Origin: Ketogulonicigenium vulgare WSH-001
GTDB taxonomy: Bacteria > Pseudomonadota > Alphaproteobacteria > Rhodobacterales > Rhodobacteraceae
Direction: 5' to 3'
Length of the DNA: 64,000 bases
NCBI RefSeq assembly: GCF_000223375.1
Contig: NC_017385.1
Span: forward strand, 1-64,000
This document shows, piece after piece, positions 35,018 through 44,061 of the stretch (its first letter is position 1; each line of letters starts with the position of its first letter). A program made the translations under genes and the position numbers. Under the pieces are notes generated by a model that did not search any database, had not been told where the DNA came from, and was given only the letters and a program-made list of their open reading frames with translations.

Positions 35018-36018
35018 AGGCGCACCTTGGGGTTGAGGACTCCGTAAAGGATGTCGACCACCAGCATTGTCAGCAGGTAAATGATGGCGATGACCAGCGT
35101 GACGCCAATGACCGGCATGAAGTCTTGCGTCAGGATGGCTTGGGTCGCAAACAGCCCAAGGCCGGGCCAGTCAAAGACGGTTTCCACCAGCACCGTGCCG
35201 CCCAGCAGCCACGAGACATAAAGGCCGATGACGGTGAGGGTCGCGCTCATGGCGTTTTTCAGCACGTATTTGCCGATGATCAGTCGCTGTGACAGGCCAA
35301 GGGCGCGGGCGTTCAGGATGTAATCCTGCCCCAAAACCTCGATCGTCGAGGCGCGCATCATCCGCATGATGGTCGCCAGCGGCGATAGCGCCATGGCGGT
35401 TGCGGGCAGGATCAAATGGCTGACCGCGATGCCAAAGGCGCGGATATCGCCCGCCAGCAGCGCGTCAATCGTGTAAAAGCCGGTGACACTCTGGGGCGGG
35501 ATTTCAAGGAAGGGAAAGCGACCCGATAGCGGCAGCCATCCCAGCCATGCGACAAACGCCAGTTGCAGCAGCAGCCCGAGGAAAAAGCGCGGCATGGCAA
35601 CGCCGCCAAGGGCCAATGTGCGGATAAAATAATCCAGCGGGCCGTTGCGATAGACGGCGGTCAGCAGGCCCAGCGGGATGCCGATCACCACCGCGATCAG
35701 CAGCGCCGAGAACACCAGTTCCAGCGTGGCGGGCAGATATGTCAGCACATCTTGGAAAACGGGACGACGGGTGAACACGGATGTGCCCCAGTCGCCCGAA
35801 AGCAGCCCCGTCAGATAATGCCAATACCGCAGCCACAGCGGGTCATCAAAACCGAATTCCGCCCGCATACGGGCAATCAACTCGGCCGAGGCATTGGGCC
35901 CCGCGGCAAGGCCGACCGGGTCCCCCGGCAAAAGCCGGGAGATGACGAACAGCAGCAGCGTCAGCCCGATCAGCGTCGGGATCAGCAGCAGCAGACGGCG
36001 CAGGATCATCTGGATCAT
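35014..36018 (-). CDS. Peptide ABC transporter permease, DppB type
   Basis: 334 residues. RLLLLIPTLIGLTLLLFVIS, RLLPGDPVGLAAGPNASAEL and RMRAEFGFDDPLWLRYWHYL give a standard DppB N-terminus; ARALGLSQRLIIGKYVLKNA is the EAA loop. Confidence 0.93.
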   Translation of the reverse strand: MIQMILRRLLLLIPTLIGLTLLLFVISRLLPGDPVGLAAGPNASAELIARMRAEFGFDDPLWLRYWHYLTGLLSGDWGTSVFTRRPVFQDVLTYLPATLELVFSALLIAVVIGIPLGLLTAVYRNGPLDYFIRTLALGGVAMPRFFLGLLLQLAFVAWLGWLPLSGRFPFLEIPPQSVTGFYTIDALLAGDIRAFGIAVSHLILPATAMALSPLATIMRMMRASTIEVLGQDYILNARALGLSQRLIIGKYVLKNAMSATLTVIGLYVSWLLGGTVLVETVFDWPGLGLFATQAILTQDFMPVIGVTLVIAIIYLLTMLVVDILYGVLNPKVRL

Positions 36019-36063
36019 GGGCTACTTTCTTTTCAGTAGGCGTCGGCCTGAGGTCGAGGCTGT

Positions 36064-37617
36064 TTAGGCCAGCGAGAGCGGCCAGATTTCCGGCGAGGTT
36101 GCGCCCACCGGGCAGAATTCATAGCCCTGCACATTGTCGCGCATGGCGAATTTGCGCAGCTCGAGCACGCCGAAGATATCGGGAGCATCCTCGACCACAA
36201 CCTCTTGGAACTGGCCGTAGAGTTCGGCGCGGGCCTCGGGTGTCGTTGCGGCGCGGGCTTCCTCGATCAGGCGGTCGACCTCGGGGTTGGAATAGGTCGG
36301 GTTCTGCCATTGGCCGTTGCGCGACGAGTGATAGGCGGCATAGGCCGTGTTATCGGGGTCGGCATAGTTCGAGGATTGGAAGATCGAGAAGAAATCCGTA
36401 ACCGTTTCGGGCGAGCGCGCCATGGCGACCACATCGGGCCAGACCATCGGGCGAATATCCAGTTGGATATTCAGCGTGGCCAGCGCCTCAAGCAGGATCA
36501 GGCACCAGCGACGTTGTTGCTCGTATCCTGCGGCATAATGGATCGACAGGGTAAAGCCGCCGTCGGCATAGTCGGACGCCGCCAGATATTCGCGGGCCTT
36601 GTCCATATCTTGGCGGTAGACCTCCAGATCGGGGTTCGCACCGAACATGCCGGGGGGCAGCGGGCCGACCATCAGCGCGGCGGGTTGGGCCGCATCCAGC
36701 ATCGACTGGTAGTTGAAGGCATAGGAAATCGCCTTGCGCAGGTTTTTGTCCATCAGCGGGCCATGCGCGGTGTTCATCTTGATCGAGAAGCTGCGGTAGT
36801 CGGGCTCCATGATGCGCACGACACCCGGCACGCCTTCGAGGGCTTCCATATCTTCGGTGAACAGATCGAGGGCGAAATGCACCTCGCCGCGTTGCAGCAG
36901 CATACGGGTGGTCGCGGCCTCGCGCACGATGCGCCAGAAGACGGCGTCGATATTGCCGCCTTGGTGCCAGTCGTTTTCGACGCGCAGCAGTTCATAGAGC
37001 TCGCCCGGCAGGGCGCGGTTGATGGTGAAGGCGCCCGAGCCTGCGATGTTTTGCAGAAGGTAAGCCTGCGCATCATCGGTGCCGAGGTTCGCCTCGACCA
37101 CGGCGGCGTTCACGATGAACATCCACGGCAGCACCGACAGCAGCGGCGCAAAGGGCTTCAGCAGGTTCATGGTGACGGTGGCATCGTCGGTTGCGACAAC
37201 GCTGTCGCCGTCCAGAATGCCCGCGACCATCCATGCGGGGCCGGTGCCAAGGCGCAGCAGGCGCTGGAACGAATAGACCACATCCGCCGCTGTGACAGCG
37301 CTGCCATCGGTAAAGCGGGCGGTGGGGTCAAGGTGGAATGTATAGGTCATCCCGTCCTCGGACATCTCCCAGCTAGCGGCCAGGCCGGGCGTTGCGACGG
37401 GCGGCGTGCCGGTGACGCGCACCAGCGGGTCATAGACATTGCGGAACAGCCATTGCGGCGCATAGCCGGTGGCGACATGGGGGTCAAAGTTCGGGATGTC
37501 GACGGTGCTGGCGACAACCATGATCTTGCGCGCTTGGGCCATCGCCGAAAGGGGCAGGACCGTGAGGGCCACACCGCCCAGCAGCGATTTCAGCAACTGA
37601 CGTTTTGTAAGGGTCAT
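36064..37617 (-). CDS. Peptide ABC transporter substrate-binding protein (SBP family 5)
   Basis: 517 residues. Signal sequence MTLTKRQLLKSLLGGVALTV followed by LPLSAMAQA. TFHLDPTARFTDGSAVTAAD, VVYSFQRLLRLGTGPAWMVA and GSGAFTINRALPGELYELLR are family features. It is the second gene after the fused hydantoinase, 72 bases downstream with a hairpin between. Confidence 0.92.
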   Translation of the reverse strand: MTLTKRQLLKSLLGGVALTVLPLSAMAQARKIMVVASTVDIPNFDPHVATGYAPQWLFRNVYDPLVRVTGTPPVATPGLAASWEMSEDGMTYTFHLDPTARFTDGSAVTAADVVYSFQRLLRLGTGPAWMVAGILDGDSVVATDDATVTMNLLKPFAPLLSVLPWMFIVNAAVVEANLGTDDAQAYLLQNIAGSGAFTINRALPGELYELLRVENDWHQGGNIDAVFWRIVREAATTRMLLQRGEVHFALDLFTEDMEALEGVPGVVRIMEPDYRSFSIKMNTAHGPLMDKNLRKAISYAFNYQSMLDAAQPAALMVGPLPPGMFGANPDLEVYRQDMDKAREYLAASDYADGGFTLSIHYAAGYEQQRRWCLILLEALATLNIQLDIRPMVWPDVVAMARSPETVTDFFSIFQSSNYADPDNTAYAAYHSSRNGQWQNPTYSNPEVDRLIEEARAATTPEARAELYGQFQEVVVEDAPDIFGVLELRKFAMRDNVQGYEFCPVGATSPEIWPLSLA

Positions 37618-37649
37618 TTCAGGTTTCCTGTTGGTTTTATTGTTCTTCC

Positions 37650-37674
37650 CCCCGCAGCAATTGGCGCTGCGGGG
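37650..37674 (-). other. Intergenic hairpin after the fused hydantoinase gene
   Basis: CCCCGCAGC (37650-37658) and GCTGCGGGG (37666-37674), perfect arms with a 7-base loop. On the minus strand no T tract follows, so partial termination or RNA processing before the binding-protein gene is more likely than a full stop. Confidence 0.5.
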
Positions 37675-37689
37675 TATGTTTTTCGGGGC

Positions 37690-40600
37690 CTAGCGGCGGC
37701 CAAGGCCATAGACGGTGGCGGCGGTTTCCGGCGTGATGCGTTCATCGCGCAGGTCAGCCTCGACATCCGCAATCGGGCGGGTCATGGGGTCGCCATAGCC
37801 CGATCCGCCGCCCATTTGCAGCTCGACCAGATGGGCGGGGCTATCCAGCGTCATGAGGCCGCCGGTGCCGATATCTTGCACCACATCACCGGTGCTGCTG
37901 TTGCGTTTATAGCCATGCGTGCCCATGCCGCTTTGGCCGTCATAAAGGCCCGCGACGGGGATATCGACGCCCTCGGGCGAGACGAAGACTGTCAACTGCT
38001 TGCCGTCGTCATGGCGCTTGGTGATGCGGATACGCGAGGCCATGCCGCCGCGATGGCGACCGGGGCCGCCCGAATCCGTCACAAAGCTTTTTTCAAGGAT
38101 CACGATGGGCGAGCGGCTTTCCAACAGTTCAATCGACGAGGTTGCCGCCGAGGTCGGCCACAGGATCGAGGATTTGCCGTCTTTGCCCGCGCTGCCGCCC
38201 TGACCGCCGCCCGACAGCAGGTGGTCATAAAAGACCTCGCCCTCGGGGGTTTTGCCGTGAACGGTCAAAAGGCTCGGCAGGCCGGTATGGGCGACCACGC
38301 GGTCGGGCGCGGCACCTGCAAGCGCGCGGAAGATCGCGGGGCTGACGAACCAGCCGGTGCGGGTGCGCAAGGAAACCGGCGCGGGTTTGTTGCAATTCAT
38401 TACCGAGCCTTTGGGCGCTTTCACGGTAATGGGGCGCAGGCAGCCCGCATTGCCGCGCACATTCGGCGTCAGCATACATTTCAGCGGATAGACCACTTGG
38501 GCGCGGGCGTAGCTGAAGGTGCAGTTGATGCCGCCAAGGGGCACCTCAGGCGGGGCGCCGGCGTAATCCGCCTCGATCGTGTCGCCCGCAACCGTAATGG
38601 TGATCGGGATATCCATCTTGGTGCCCAGCGGATTATAGGTGCTTTTGCCCGCGTAGACGCCATCGGGGATGGCGGTGATGGCGGCGCGCATGGCCTTTTC
38701 CGACAGGCTTTGCACGGTTTCGGCCAAGGCCTCGAAATCGGGCAGGCCGTATTCTTGCAACAGCGAGACAAGGCGGCGCCCGCCGGTTTCATTCGCCGCC
38801 ACCAAGGATCGCACATCGCCCAGCACCTGCTGCGCGTCGCGGATATTCTCGGCCATGATGGTGAACAGGTCTTCGTTCTCGACGCCTGCGCGCACCAGCT
38901 TCATCGGTGGGATCTGCAGGCCTTCCTCGTAAACCTGTTCGGCCTTCATGCCGTTTAGCGTGCCGCCGATATCGCCGACGTGACCGACCGAGCCCACGAT
39001 GGCGACGACTTTGCCATTGTGGAAAATCGGCGTCGCCACTGCGATATCGAACAGGTGGCCAGCACACAGCCACGGGTCATTCGTCACCAGCACATCGCCC
39101 GGTTTCAGCGTATCGACTGGGAAGCGTTCCAGCAGTGCCTTGACCACGATGGGCAGGGTAAAGTTGAACGCGGGCATGACACGGGACGAATGGGCGAGGA
39201 TCTCGCCCTTGGCGTCCAGGATCGAGCAGCCGAAATCCTGCGATTCCGAGATGATCAGCGAATAGGCGGTGCGGATCACCGTATGCCACATTTCCTCGGC
39301 CACGGTGACAAGGCGGCTCCACATGATCTCGAGCGAGATGGGATCGGCGGCAATGCGGGCCTTGACCTCGGCCAGCGACATATCGGGGGTGGCGATGACC
39401 ATGCCCGTTTGGGCGCTGGCGATTTTGATGCGCAGATTGCCTGCGGCATCGACGCTGAAACGGTCGCCGGGCGGGATGATGGCGGTCGACTCGCGCTCTT
39501 CGACAATGGCGGGGCCGGCGATCTCAGCGCCGGGGGTCAGCAGATAGCGGTCATAGATGGCGGTTTTGACGAAACCTTCGCCGAAATAGCAGTCGCGGTG
39601 GCCCTTTAGGGCGTCTTTGCCGCTGGACTGCTGGCCCGCCTGTTCAATGGTCAGGCTCGGCGTCGGGCCGCTTGCACGGACGCGATAGGACAGCACCTCG
39701 AGTTCCGCGCCTTCGGGAATTTTGGTATAGCGCGCGGTATAGACAGCGGTGAAGCTGGCCAGAATTTCGGCATAGGTCGCGGGGCCGAAGGTGCCTGCGG
39801 GGATTGGCACGTTGATCTCGTGCACTTGGCCGATCAGGCGCATATCGGCGGTGCGGGCGATGATGACATCGCTGTCCGCGACACCTGCGGCGGCCAGCTT
39901 GCTGCGGCCGTCAGTCTCGAGCGCGGCAAAGGCGCTGGTGATGGCGGTTGTGTCGAAATCGGCAGCCAGCGCGGTCGGCGCGGATTTCACAAGGTCAAAG
40001 GACAAAGGCGCGGTCAGGAAACCAAAGGCCGATGCGGCACCGCTGGCTTGCGGGATGATGACCTCGCCCACGCCCAAGATCCGTGCGACGCGGGCGGCAA
40101 AGGCGGGACCTGCGCCGCCAAAGCCGATCATCGCATAGGCGCGCGGGTCTTTGCCCTTCTCGACAAGGTGGATGCGGGCGGCGCTGGCCATATTCTCGCC
40201 AACAACCTGATGGATGCCCCAAGCGGCCTCGACCGCCGAAAGGTTCAGCGGTGCGGCGATGGAGTTCAGCGCCGCATTCGCCGCATCCATATCCAGCGTC
40301 ATGCGCCCGCCAAGGAAGAAGTTCGGATCGTAATAGCCAAGCGCGACCGAGGCATCGGTCACCGTCGGCTTGTCGCCGCCCTGACCGTAGCAAGCGGGGC
40401 CGGGGGCCGCGCCTGCCGAATGAGGGCCCACTTGCAGCAGGCCGACGGCGTCGATGGCGGCGATAGAGCCACCGCCCGCGCCGATTTCGATCATATCCAC
40501 CACTGGCGATTTGATCGGCAGGCCCGAGCCGTTCTTGAACCGGCGCACGCGGCCCGCCTCGAGATAGGAGGCGATATGCGCCATGCCGTTTTCGATCATG

Positions 40601-41502
40601 CAGGCCTTGGCGGTGGTGCCGCCCATGTCAAAGGCGATGACGTTTTCCTCGCCCGCCGCCTTGCCGAACCACGCGGTGGCCAGCGCGCCGCCTGCGGGAC
40701 CGGATTCCAACAGGCGGATCGGGAAGGCCCGCGCCTCGTCCAGCGAAACAAGTCCGCCTGCCGAATGCATCAGGCGCAGCGCGCCGGTAAAGCCGAGGCT
40801 ATCCAGCGCCGCCTGCACTTTGCGCAGGTAACGATCCATCAGCGGCTGGACATAGGCATTGGCGCAGGCGGTGACAAAGCGTTGATATTCCGAGATTTCA
40901 GCCACGACTTCGGACGAGATCGAGACGGAAATATCGGGGTGGCGTGCGGCGATCAGATCGCGGACGCGGCGTTCATGCGCGGGGTTGGCATAGGCGTTCA
41001 TCAGGCAGACGGCGATGGCCTCGACGCGGGCCTCGGCCAGACGGTCGACGGCGGTGATGACGGCGGCCTCGTCCAGGGGGGTGATCTCGCCACCATCCGC
41101 GCCAAGGCGTCCGGGCACCTCAAGGCGGTGGGCGCGGGCGACCAGCGGATCGGGGAAGGTCAGGTGCAGGTCATAGATATCATAGCGCTGTTCGGTGCCG
41201 ATTTCCAACACATCGCGAAAGCCGGTGGTGGTGATCATACCGATCGGCGCGCCTTTGCGCTCGATCACGGCATTGGTGACAAGGGTGGTGCCGTGGACGA
41301 TTTCCTCAAGATCCGCGACCGCAATTCCCGCCGCCTCGACCAGTTCCGCGAGGCCCCCCAGCAGCCCGCGCGAGGGGTCATCCGGCGTCGTCAGGCATTT
41401 GTGCAGGCGAATGGCGGATTCTGCGCCATCGAACAGGATGAAGTCGGTAAAAGTTCCGCCAATGTCGATCCCGGCGCGGAAGCTTGTCGTCTTAGGCTGC
41501 AT
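37690..41502 (-). CDS. Fused HyuA-HyuB, 5-oxoprolinase/N-methylhydantoinase type
   Basis: 1270 residues from the ATG at 41502, which gives MQPKTTSFRAGIDIGGTFTD; the frame is open to 41775 but that part covers the IclR promoter and start and is not conserved. HyuA half (about 1-690): GIDIGGTFTDFILFD, EIVHGTTLVTNAVIERKG, NVIAFDMGGTTAKACMIENG. HyuB half (about 705-1270): ISLEIMWSRLVTVAEEMWHT, ESQDFGCSILDAKGEILAHS, GDVLVTNDPWLCAGHLFDIA and the C-terminal GGGSGYGDPMTRP. One-chain enzymes of about 1200-1300 residues are typical of ATP-dependent 5-oxoprolinases, so 5-oxoproline to glutamate is the first guess. It is divergent from the IclR gene and leads the second dpp cassette. Confidence 0.9.
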   Translation of the reverse strand: MQPKTTSFRAGIDIGGTFTDFILFDGAESAIRLHKCLTTPDDPSRGLLGGLAELVEAAGIAVADLEEIVHGTTLVTNAVIERKGAPIGMITTTGFRDVLEIGTEQRYDIYDLHLTFPDPLVARAHRLEVPGRLGADGGEITPLDEAAVITAVDRLAEARVEAIAVCLMNAYANPAHERRVRDLIAARHPDISVSISSEVVAEISEYQRFVTACANAYVQPLMDRYLRKVQAALDSLGFTGALRLMHSAGGLVSLDEARAFPIRLLESGPAGGALATAWFGKAAGEENVIAFDMGGTTAKACMIENGMAHIASYLEAGRVRRFKNGSGLPIKSPVVDMIEIGAGGGSIAAIDAVGLLQVGPHSAGAAPGPACYGQGGDKPTVTDASVALGYYDPNFFLGGRMTLDMDAANAALNSIAAPLNLSAVEAAWGIHQVVGENMASAARIHLVEKGKDPRAYAMIGFGGAGPAFAARVARILGVGEVIIPQASGAASAFGFLTAPLSFDLVKSAPTALAADFDTTAITSAFAALETDGRSKLAAAGVADSDVIIARTADMRLIGQVHEINVPIPAGTFGPATYAEILASFTAVYTARYTKIPEGAELEVLSYRVRASGPTPSLTIEQAGQQSSGKDALKGHRDCYFGEGFVKTAIYDRYLLTPGAEIAGPAIVEERESTAIIPPGDRFSVDAAGNLRIKIASAQTGMVIATPDMSLAEVKARIAADPISLEIMWSRLVTVAEEMWHTVIRTAYSLIISESQDFGCSILDAKGEILAHSSRVMPAFNFTLPIVVKALLERFPVDTLKPGDVLVTNDPWLCAGHLFDIAVATPIFHNGKVVAIVGSVGHVGDIGGTLNGMKAEQVYEEGLQIPPMKLVRAGVENEDLFTIMAENIRDAQQVLGDVRSLVAANETGGRRLVSLLQEYGLPDFEALAETVQSLSEKAMRAAITAIPDGVYAGKSTYNPLGTKMDIPITITVAGDTIEADYAGAPPEVPLGGINCTFSYARAQVVYPLKCMLTPNVRGNAGCLRPITVKAPKGSVMNCNKPAPVSLRTRTGWFVSPAIFRALAGAAPDRVVAHTGLPSLLTVHGKTPEGEVFYDHLLSGGGQGGSAGKDGKSSILWPTSAATSSIELLESRSPIVILEKSFVTDSGGPGRHRGGMASRIRITKRHDDGKQLTVFVSPEGVDIPVAGLYDGQSGMGTHGYKRNSSTGDVVQDIGTGGLMTLDSPAHLVELQMGGGSGYGDPMTRPIADVEADLRDERITPETAATVYGLGRR

Positions 41503-41629
41503 GGCACGTTCCCTTGTTCGGGGCACAGGTGCCCCGTTCGCGCCGCATCCGATGTGCGGCGTTTCGGTTTTGGATGGACCCCCGCTTGTGGTGTTTCCAA
41601 GCGTGAAGAAGTTTCGTTTAGTGTATATC

Positions 41630-41639
41630 GGAAATTTCC
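41630..41639. promoter_or_regulatory. Palindrome in the hyuAB-iclR divergent region
   Basis: GGAAATTTCC, perfect 10 bases. It resembles IclR-family half sites of the GGAA...TTCC kind. Confidence 0.4.
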
Positions 41640-41647
41640 TCTGTCTA

Positions 41648-41660
41648 GTGTGTTTCACAC
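41648..41660. promoter_or_regulatory. Palindrome in the hyuAB-iclR divergent region
   Basis: GTGTG-TTT-CACAC, perfect 5-base arms. Confidence 0.35.
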
Positions 41661-41670
41661 TTGATCCATG

Positions 41671-41686
41671 GTTCCAAATGTGGAAC
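41671..41686. promoter_or_regulatory. Candidate IclR-type operator
   Basis: GTTCCA-AATG-TGGAAC, perfect 6-base arms, 33 bases upstream of the iclR-type ATG. The layout and length suit an IclR dimer site and would allow control of both divergent units. Confidence 0.55.
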
Positions 41687-41718
41687 AATTTATGCAACGC
41701 TAAGCAAACAGGCAGAAG

Positions 41719-42456
41719 ATGAGCGCACTTGATAATGGAATCGCCATTCTGGATTGTTTTTCGTTCGAAGAGCATGCGCTGAGCCAGGCGCGCATCGGCC
41801 AGATCACCGGATTGCCAAAAGCCAGCCTGTCGCGGGCGATGAAAACTTTGCGTGAAAGCGGCATTTTGGCCTATGACGAATCAACCCGCCTGTACCGGCC
41901 CAGCCAGCGGCTGTTTCAACTGGGGCAGATCTATCGCATCCATCTGAGCTTTCTGGATACGGTGCAAAAACTGCTAAGCCGCGCCTGCGAGACTTGCGGC
42001 CATACCGGTTATATTACAGTGTTTGACGGCTATCACATGTCTGTTCTGTGGGTGGCGCGGGGCTCGTCACCGCTGGCGATCGCCTCGACCCCCGCAGCGC
42101 GGGCCTGGGCGTTTGCCACCTCGAACGGGCGGGCGATGCTGGCGCTGATGCCGGGGGATGAATGGCTGAAACGCGTGCCGAACCCGCTGCCTTTTGTGAC
42201 GCCCACCGCACCGCAGGATATGGCGGATCTGGCGCAGCGTATCGCAGATGTGCGGGCCACGGGGCGGTCGATGTCGGTGAACAATTCCTATGAGGGCGTG
42301 TCCTCGCAGGCGGTTGCGGTGCGCGATACCGACAGCCGCGAGGTGATCGGGATCGTTATTTCCTATCCGACAAATCTGGCGACCGAGGCGCTGAAAGCCC
42401 AGATCGGCGCGTTGCTGGACGATCTGCGTGCGGATCTGGCCCGCGCGGTGGAATAG
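41719..42456 (+). CDS. IclR family transcriptional regulator
   Basis: 245 residues. The N-terminal winged helix reads DNGIAILDCFSFEEHALSQA, RIGQITGLPKASLSRAMKTL, RESGILAYDESTRLYRPSQR. The C-terminal effector domain has GHTGYITVFDGYHMSVLWVA, SNGRAMLALM and GRSMSVNNSYEGVSSQAVAV. It is divergent from the fused hydantoinase gene with a 216-base gap containing three palindromes, which makes that operon its probable target. Confidence 0.9.
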   Translation: MSALDNGIAILDCFSFEEHALSQARIGQITGLPKASLSRAMKTLRESGILAYDESTRLYRPSQRLFQLGQIYRIHLSFLDTVQKLLSRACETCGHTGYITVFDGYHMSVLWVARGSSPLAIASTPAARAWAFATSNGRAMLALMPGDEWLKRVPNPLPFVTPTAPQDMADLAQRIADVRATGRSMSVNNSYEGVSSQAVAVRDTDSREVIGIVISYPTNLATEALKAQIGALLDDLRADLARAVE

Positions 42457-42533
42457 GCGCGTTTTGGCGCAGCTGCGACGGTTTTACTGACGGTTTTATT
42501 GGCATTGCCCTGCGCGCCGCGCTATCAGGGCGC

Positions 42534-43190
42534 ATGTTGCGATGTTATCTCATAACTCTTTCCCTGTGTGCGCCGCTGGCTGCTGGCGCGCATCCGCATG
42601 AATTCATTGATACATCCTTGGTGCTGCATTTCGATGCGGCGGGTCAGATCGCCACAGTGGATGTGCGATGGGTGTGGGATGATTTCACCTCGATGTTGAT
42701 GCTGGCCGATCAGGGCATGGACCCCGATGCCGATGGCGCACTGACCGCCGCCGAGGCGGATGCGATGGCGGCGCGGCTGAGCCTTTGGCCGGATGATTTC
42801 TTGGGCGATCTTTATTTTACCGCGGATGGGCAGCCGGTTAGCCTGCAAAGCCCGCAAGATGTGGCGATTGATTATCAGGACGGGCGGCTGATCATGTCGT
42901 ATTGGCGGGCGCTGGCGGTGCCGTTGCAACCTGATGCGGGGGTAATCACCGTGCAGGCCTATGATCCGACCTATTATGCCTTTTACGATCTGGCGGGGCC
43001 GCCCGAGTTGCAAGGTCGCGCGGATTGCGATGTGGCGGTGGCGCAGGCCGATTTGAACGCGGCGCAGCAGCTTTATGATCAGCTTTTGTCGGAATTGACC
43101 GAGGAAGATATCGCGGACTTTGGCATGTATCCCGAGGTTGGCGGCGCTTTTGCAGATATGGTGAATGTGACATGCGCGCCCTTGCAGTAA
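42534..43190 (+). CDS. DUF1007 family periplasmic protein
   Basis: 218 residues. Signal peptide MLRCYLITLSLCAPLAAGA; the mature N-terminus HPHEFIDTSLVLHFD is the DUF1007 hallmark. An EF-hand-like loop, DPDADGALTAAE, lies near residue 65. Two Cys (ADCDVAV, NVTCAPL) may pair. DUF1007 genes commonly sit directly before NicO/RcnA-type nickel-cobalt transporter genes, as here with a 19-base overlap. A role in metal delivery or export is inferred from that pairing only. Confidence 0.85.
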   Translation: MLRCYLITLSLCAPLAAGAHPHEFIDTSLVLHFDAAGQIATVDVRWVWDDFTSMLMLADQGMDPDADGALTAAEADAMAARLSLWPDDFLGDLYFTADGQPVSLQSPQDVAIDYQDGRLIMSYWRALAVPLQPDAGVITVQAYDPTYYAFYDLAGPPELQGRADCDVAVAQADLNAAQQLYDQLLSELTEEDIADFGMYPEVGGAFADMVNVTCAPLQ

Positions 43191-44061
43191 GTGTTTCAAT
43201 TCTGGCGGTTATCGCCCTGTCGGTGGCGCTGGCCCTGGGGCTGCCCGATGTCATCGCGCGGCAGGCCGTCGGCATGCAGCGTGAGGCGCAAGATGCGCTG
43301 GCAGGCGCGCTGCGCGCCCTGCGCAGCGGTCAGTCGGGGGCGGTGATCGGGTTTTTGACGCTGTGTTTCATGCATGGTTTCTTGCACGCGATCGGGCCGG
43401 GCCATGGCAAAGCGGTCATTGCTGCCTATGGGGCGGCCTCGGGTGCGGGTGTGCGCTGGATGGCGGGGCTGGCCGCGCTGTCGAGCCTCGGCCAAGCGCT
43501 GGTTGCGATTGCGCTGGTCTATGGGGCGGTCTGGCTGCTGGACGGCGCGCGCGACCGCATCGAGGAGTTGGCCGCCTATATCGAGCCCTTTTCATTCGCG
43601 CTGGTGGCCGGCTTGGGTCTGATGCTGGTCTGGCGCGGGCTGCGGCGCCTGCGGCCCGCAAAGGTCGCGCATCACCATCACCATCACGATCATGATTGCA
43701 GTTGCGGGCACAGCCATGCGCCCGACCCGCAGGCGCTGGCGGCGGCGAAGGATTGGCGCGAGGTGGCCGTGCTGGTGCTGGGGTCGCGCTGCGGCCCTGC
43801 ACGAGCGCGCTGTTTTTGCTGATCCTGACCTGGCGGCTGGGGCTGGACGCGCTAGGGATCATCGGCGCGCTGGTGATGGGCGTGGGCACGATGGCGGTTA
43901 CGGGCACCGCAGGCATTGGTGCGGCGCTGATGCGGCGCGGGGTGCTGCTGTCGCTGCCTGAAGGCGGCGCGGCCCTGCGCCCGATCACCGCGATGATCGA
44001 GCTGCTGTTTGGTTTCGCGATTGCCGTGATCGCCGGATCGGTGTTGATCCGGCTGCTTTAG
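43172..44061 (+). pseudogene. NicO/RcnA-type nickel/cobalt transporter with frameshift
   Basis: Two overlapping frames make one gene. The first (from the ATG at 43172) reads FMHGFLHAIGPGHGKAVIAA, a metal-transport helix, several hydrophobic segments and a His-rich loop (HHHHHHDHDCSCGHSH). It runs into SRCGPARARCFC and stops at 43822. The other frame carries the expected continuation ALRPCTSALFLLILTW through to RLL at 44061. The shift falls at the G run 43780-43783: one extra G would restore VLGVALRPC and an uninterrupted protein of 296 residues. Either a real inactivating single-base loss or a homopolymer sequencing error. The end overlaps the convergent M20 gene by 4 bases. Confidence 0.85.

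Noticed and set aside
36205..38958. 917-codon + strand frame across the binding protein and fused hydantoinase
   Set aside because: It crosses two genes and their gap on the other strand and shows no domain.
41503..41775. N-terminal extension of the fused hydantoinase into the iclR region
   Set aside because: The extra 91 codons lie over the IclR promoter and start and show no conservation; GIDIGGTFTD should lie near the N-terminus.
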